From contig JAFAPL010000397.1 in the NCBI GenBank assembly GCA_019247135.1, forward strand, positions 1 through 7,558: a stretch of 7,558 nt of DNA. Direction: 5' to 3'. The DNA is from Chloroflexota bacterium (GTDB lineage: Bacteria > Chloroflexota > UBA6077 > CF-72). The position numbers and the translations under genes were made by a program. Below the pieces are notes generated by a model. That model did not search any database. It saw only the letters and a list, made by a program, of their open reading frames with translations, and had not been told where the DNA came from. This document shows, in pieces, positions 5,345 through 7,558 of the stretch (the first letter of the stretch is position 1; every line of letters begins with the position of its first letter).

Positions 5345-7076
5345 AGAGGTTCTGCCCCAACCATTTGATGTCGTCGGCAGGCGGCGGCGACGGCATCACG
5401 CCCACGAAGTTGGCCGCGTCGTCGATGCTGCCGGAGCCGGTGTAAGCGGCCTGCTCTGGGTAGGCGAAGACCGGTCGCGTGCGAACAATGCTGCCCGACG
5501 GTTGGCCGTTGCTGGTCTCAGTGGCGACGATTTTGTCCGGTGCCTGGCCGAGTTCGACCCAGTGCACCAGCGGGTTGACGACGTCGAACTGGTCCGGCCC
5601 GTACCCCCCGGCGCAGTGGTACATGGTTGGGAACATGAACAAGCGGGCGAACTGCTGGGTGGCGGTGAGTCCACCCATCCGGTCTTGAATGGCATCGTAG
5701 TAATCAGGTGTGCCGGTCGGTGGGATGGCCTGATCAGCCCAGCCTTGCCACATGATCAGCTTGCCCCCGCGGTCACGGAACGCGCGCAGGTCCGGGTTGG
5801 TCGCGTCGTAGAGCTCGCCCAGCGGGAGGGTGCTGTTGAAACCCTGCTCGGTGAAGGGGAAGTCGAGGATCGTGTACGAGGCCGGCGGGTTCGTACGAAA
5901 AGCCATGAACTTGAAGTAGTCGGTGGCGAGGCTCTCGGCCGCGGTGGGAACTCCGGGTGCGCGCTGCACCATCCAGCCATTCCAGGCCAGCTCCGAGCCG
6001 TACGGCTCGCCGCCTGGGTACAGGAGCTCGCCCCGCGCGTCAACCGGACCCGAGTAGATCTTGCGGACCGCCTCGACCTGCGCCGCGGTCAGGCAGGTCG
6101 GTGCGTCGGTGCCTGAGGGGCAAACCATCGAGCCAGGGTCGAAGTGGCACAAGCGAGGATCGTTGATCTGTCCATCCACGAGGCCGTCGAGGCCGTCGCA
6201 TGCGGCCAGCACGGCGCTGTGCAGAGCCGGCAGCTTGTCAGGCGTCAGGATCGGGTGGCCCTGCGCATCGACGTTGGCACGCGCTTCCCACGCCTGAAAG
6301 ATTTCGAGCGGCGCCCAGATCGAGGCTGGTGCGCCCGCGGCGATGCCGTTGAAATCATCTGGATAGCGCTGTGCCTCCTCCAATCCCTCGCGGCCACCTT
6401 CCGAACAACCGTTGAAGTACGCATGCTGGGGCGCTGCACCGTAGTACGCGGCAATGATCGCCTTGGCGGCGACCGACACAACGTGCACGGCGCGGTAGGC
6501 GAAGTCGAGCCGCAGCTGATCGTCGACTGCCCATACCCCCGCACCGGTGTGACCATCGTCGGTCGCGGCCACGGCGAAGTTTCCGCCAGGCTGGAGGTCG
6601 CATGAGGGAAAGCTCGGCGAGCCAATCCGCCCGCACTCGCCACCGCAGCCCATCTGCATGTAGCGCCCCTCATACGTTGTGGTGGGGAGCTTCAGTTCGA
6701 ATGAGATTTGAGGAGCGATGACACCCTGCACGTCGCAATACTCGGGGGCCTGAGCTGTGCCCGCGACAACGGTGGCGGACGAAATCTCTGTCGGCGCACC
6801 TGGAATCTGGAAAAAGTCCGGTACGCCAGGTTGGGGCCGCGTCTCCAGCGTCGGGAACTGTGCCAGTGCGCCGCAGGGCAGGACGGGCGCGATCGTCGCA
6901 TTCGCGGCTGCTGCTGGTGCTGCCAGCTCTGTTGCCTCAGCGCCGCCGACCCGCGGGTTGGCGCTAGCGGCTCCACCGAGGAGGGCCAGGCCCGCCAGCA
7001 ACCCGGTCGCCCTGATCACCCACGTGCCGCTGCGCAGCGACATGCACTCGCCGAAAACCCGCTTCATCTGAGCCAC
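5325..7076 (-). CDS. Secreted tannase/feruloyl-esterase family serine hydrolase
   Basis: 583 aa from the GTG chosen. The family (tannase, FaeB-type feruloyl esterase, chlorogenate esterase, MHETase) cleaves esters of aromatic acids. Residues 1-39 are a signal peptide: basic MAQMKRVF...RSGTWVIR, hydrophobic ATGLLAGLALLGG, cleavage after AASA. Catalytic residues, same numbering: nucleophile S225 in NGCSEGGREG, Asp in GWADQAIPP (D448), His in MYHCAGG (H487). C224 and C488 flank the Ser and His, giving the family's CS-D-HC arrangement with a disulfide joining them. A calcium loop of the form CDGLDGLVDGQINDPRLC lies at about 293-310. Many further Cys pairs suit an exported protein. A start at 7103 is open, but GTG 7076 has a strong AAGGGGGAA ribosome site 7 nt upstream, while ATG 7067 would be too far from it. 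It lies 33 nt after the MetE-like gene, probably co-transcribed. Substrate not predictable from sequence alone. Confidence 0.9.
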   Translation of the reverse strand: MAQMKRVFGECMSLRSGTWVIRATGLLAGLALLGGAASANPRVGGAEATELAAPAAAANATIAPVLPCGALAQFPTLETRPQPGVPDFFQIPGAPTEISSATVVAGTAQAPEYCDVQGVIAPQISFELKLPTTTYEGRYMQMGCGGECGRIGSPSFPSCDLQPGGNFAVAATDDGHTGAGVWAVDDQLRLDFAYRAVHVVSVAAKAIIAAYYGAAPQHAYFNGCSEGGREGLEEAQRYPDDFNGIAAGAPASIWAPLEIFQAWEARANVDAQGHPILTPDKLPALHSAVLAACDGLDGLVDGQINDPRLCHFDPGSMVCPSGTDAPTCLTAAQVEAVRKIYSGPVDARGELLYPGGEPYGSELAWNGWMVQRAPGVPTAAESLATDYFKFMAFRTNPPASYTILDFPFTEQGFNSTLPLGELYDATNPDLRAFRDRGGKLIMWQGWADQAIPPTGTPDYYDAIQDRMGGLTATQQFARLFMFPTMYHCAGGYGPDQFDVVNPLVHWVELGQAPDKIVATETSNGQPSGSIVRTRPVFAYPEQAAYTGSGSIDDAANFVGVMPSPPPADDIKWLGQNLFKAHEE

Positions 7077-7083
7077 GGTGGTT

Positions 7084-7090
7084 CCCCCTT
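7084..7090 (-). promoter_or_regulatory. Strong Shine-Dalgarno deciding the tannase-family start
   Basis: Read on the minus strand, AAGGGGG (part of AAGGGGGAACC) ends 7 nt before the GTG at 7076. The alternatives fit worse: ATG 7067 would be 16 nt away, and GTG 7103 lies upstream of the site. This is the clearest ribosome site in the window. Confidence 0.7.
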
Positions 7091-7109
7091 CATGACCATG
7101 CACCCATCC

Positions 7110-7558
7110 TTACGCCACGGTGCCCCACGCCTTGCGAGCCGTATCGACCAGTAGCTCGAGTTTGCGGCGCTGATCATCCCAGCTGATCGCGTTGCCCTGG
7201 AGGACCGACGCGAAGCCGCACTGCGGACTGAGCGCCAGGTCGTCCATGGGGACGTACTTGGAGGCTTCTTCAATGCGGCGCAGCAGTTGATCTTGCGGCT
7301 CCAGCTGCGGAGTCTTGGTCGAGATCAGCCCCAGCACGACCGTCTTGCCGCGCGGGACGAAGCGCAACGGCTCGAACCCGCCGGCTCGTTCGGTGTCGTA
7401 CTCCAGCAGGAAGCGATCGTACTTCAGGGACGGAAAGACGCGCTCGGCGATCCGGTCATATCCTCCCTCGGCAAAGTAGTTGCTGCGGTTATTTCCCCGA
7501 CACATGTGCAGGCCAAACGTCACGCCCTCGCGCTTCAAGCCGACCAGGATCGCGTTGT
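7110..7558 (-). CDS. MetE-like (cobalamin-independent methionine synthase family) zinc methyl/alkyltransferase, N-terminus beyond window
   Basis: The last 148 residues of a protein whose start lies past the window edge; the frame is open to the edge. It matches the catalytic C-terminal barrel of MetE. Counting from the first complete visible codon, all four zinc ligands are present: H17 and C19 in LHMCRGN, E52 in LLEYDTERAGG, and C113 in LSPQCGFAS. The segment GKTVVLGLISTKTP (70-83) is the usual strand before the last ligand, and EEASKYVPMDDLALSPQCG is typical of the family end. MetE moves a methyl group from methyl-folate to homocysteine; standalone barrel-only relatives (about 340-380 aa) include archaeal core methionine synthases and epoxyalkane:coenzyme M transferases, so the acceptor is open. 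It is followed after 33 nt by the tannase-family gene on the same strand. Confidence 0.85.
   Translation of the reverse strand, partial: NAILVGLKREGVTFGLHMCRGNNRSNYFAEGGYDRIAERVFPSLKYDRFLLEYDTERAGGFEPLRFVPRGKTVVLGLISTKTPQLEPQDQLLRRIEEASKYVPMDDLALSPQCGFASVLQGNAISWDDQRRKLELLVDTARKAWGTVA

Noticed and set aside
5223..6116. Plus-strand open frame of 297 codons
   Set aside because: Only its first part carries the DVAHIRGT piece of the scpB remnant; the rest is antisense to the tannase-family gene and has no recognisable content.
7077..7109. Intrinsic terminator between the MetE-like and tannase-family genes
   Set aside because: No stem followed by a T-run is present; the gap is occupied by a strong ribosome site.

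Overview
The window is a GC-rich, densely packed bacterial chromosome segment. Almost everything is on the minus strand; the one intact plus-strand gene is a GntR-type regulator near 2.0-2.7 kb. The base composition, the look of the response regulator, the frequent GTG starts and the short degenerate tandem repeats in and between genes suggest a high-GC soil or sediment bacterium. Chloroflexota is my best guess, but no marker gene here settles it. There is no phage, IS element, CRISPR array, rRNA or tRNA that I can see.

Layout. 1-478 (minus) is the N-terminal two thirds of an OmpR/PhoB-type response regulator, cut by the window edge. 539-988 and 985-1896 (minus) are a short RmlC-like sugar-epimerase-family cupin and, upstream of it, an amidohydrolase-2 family metalloenzyme; they share an ATGA overlap and are probably translationally coupled. 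The amidohydrolase carries an in-frame 9-bp minisatellite. 1897-2005 is a divergent control region edged by two inverted arrays of a 7-bp repeat. 2006-2704 (plus) is a GntR-type DNA-binding domain joined to a molybdate-binding Mop/TOBE domain, an unusual architecture. 2705-2911 is a convergent gap with a small hairpin. 3375-4655 and 2912-3385 (minus) are an ArsB-type membrane transporter and an overlapping UspA-type protein with a degraded nucleotide-binding motif. 4656-5324 is a loose region holding one small Cys-pair membrane protein (4872-5078, minus) and, on the plus strand, a frameshifted remnant of the chromosome segregation gene scpB (5207-5344). 5325-7076 (minus) is a secreted tannase/feruloyl-esterase family hydrolase. 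7110-7558 (minus) is the C-terminal part of a MetE-like zinc methyl/alkyltransferase.

How the genes may work together. Three minus-strand pairs look co-transcribed: amidohydrolase plus RmlC-like protein, ArsB-type transporter plus UspA, and MetE-like protein plus tannase (33-nt gap). The GntR-Mop protein sits head-to-head with the amidohydrolase operon and is the natural candidate to control it, although no molybdenum enzyme or transporter is in view. The tannase and MetE-like pair could point to use of plant-derived aromatic esters, but that is inference from family membership. The most noteworthy items are the GntR-Mop fusion, the two repeat families (9-bp in a gene, 7-bp around the divergent promoter), and the scpB fossil. 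I found no clearly new multi-gene system.
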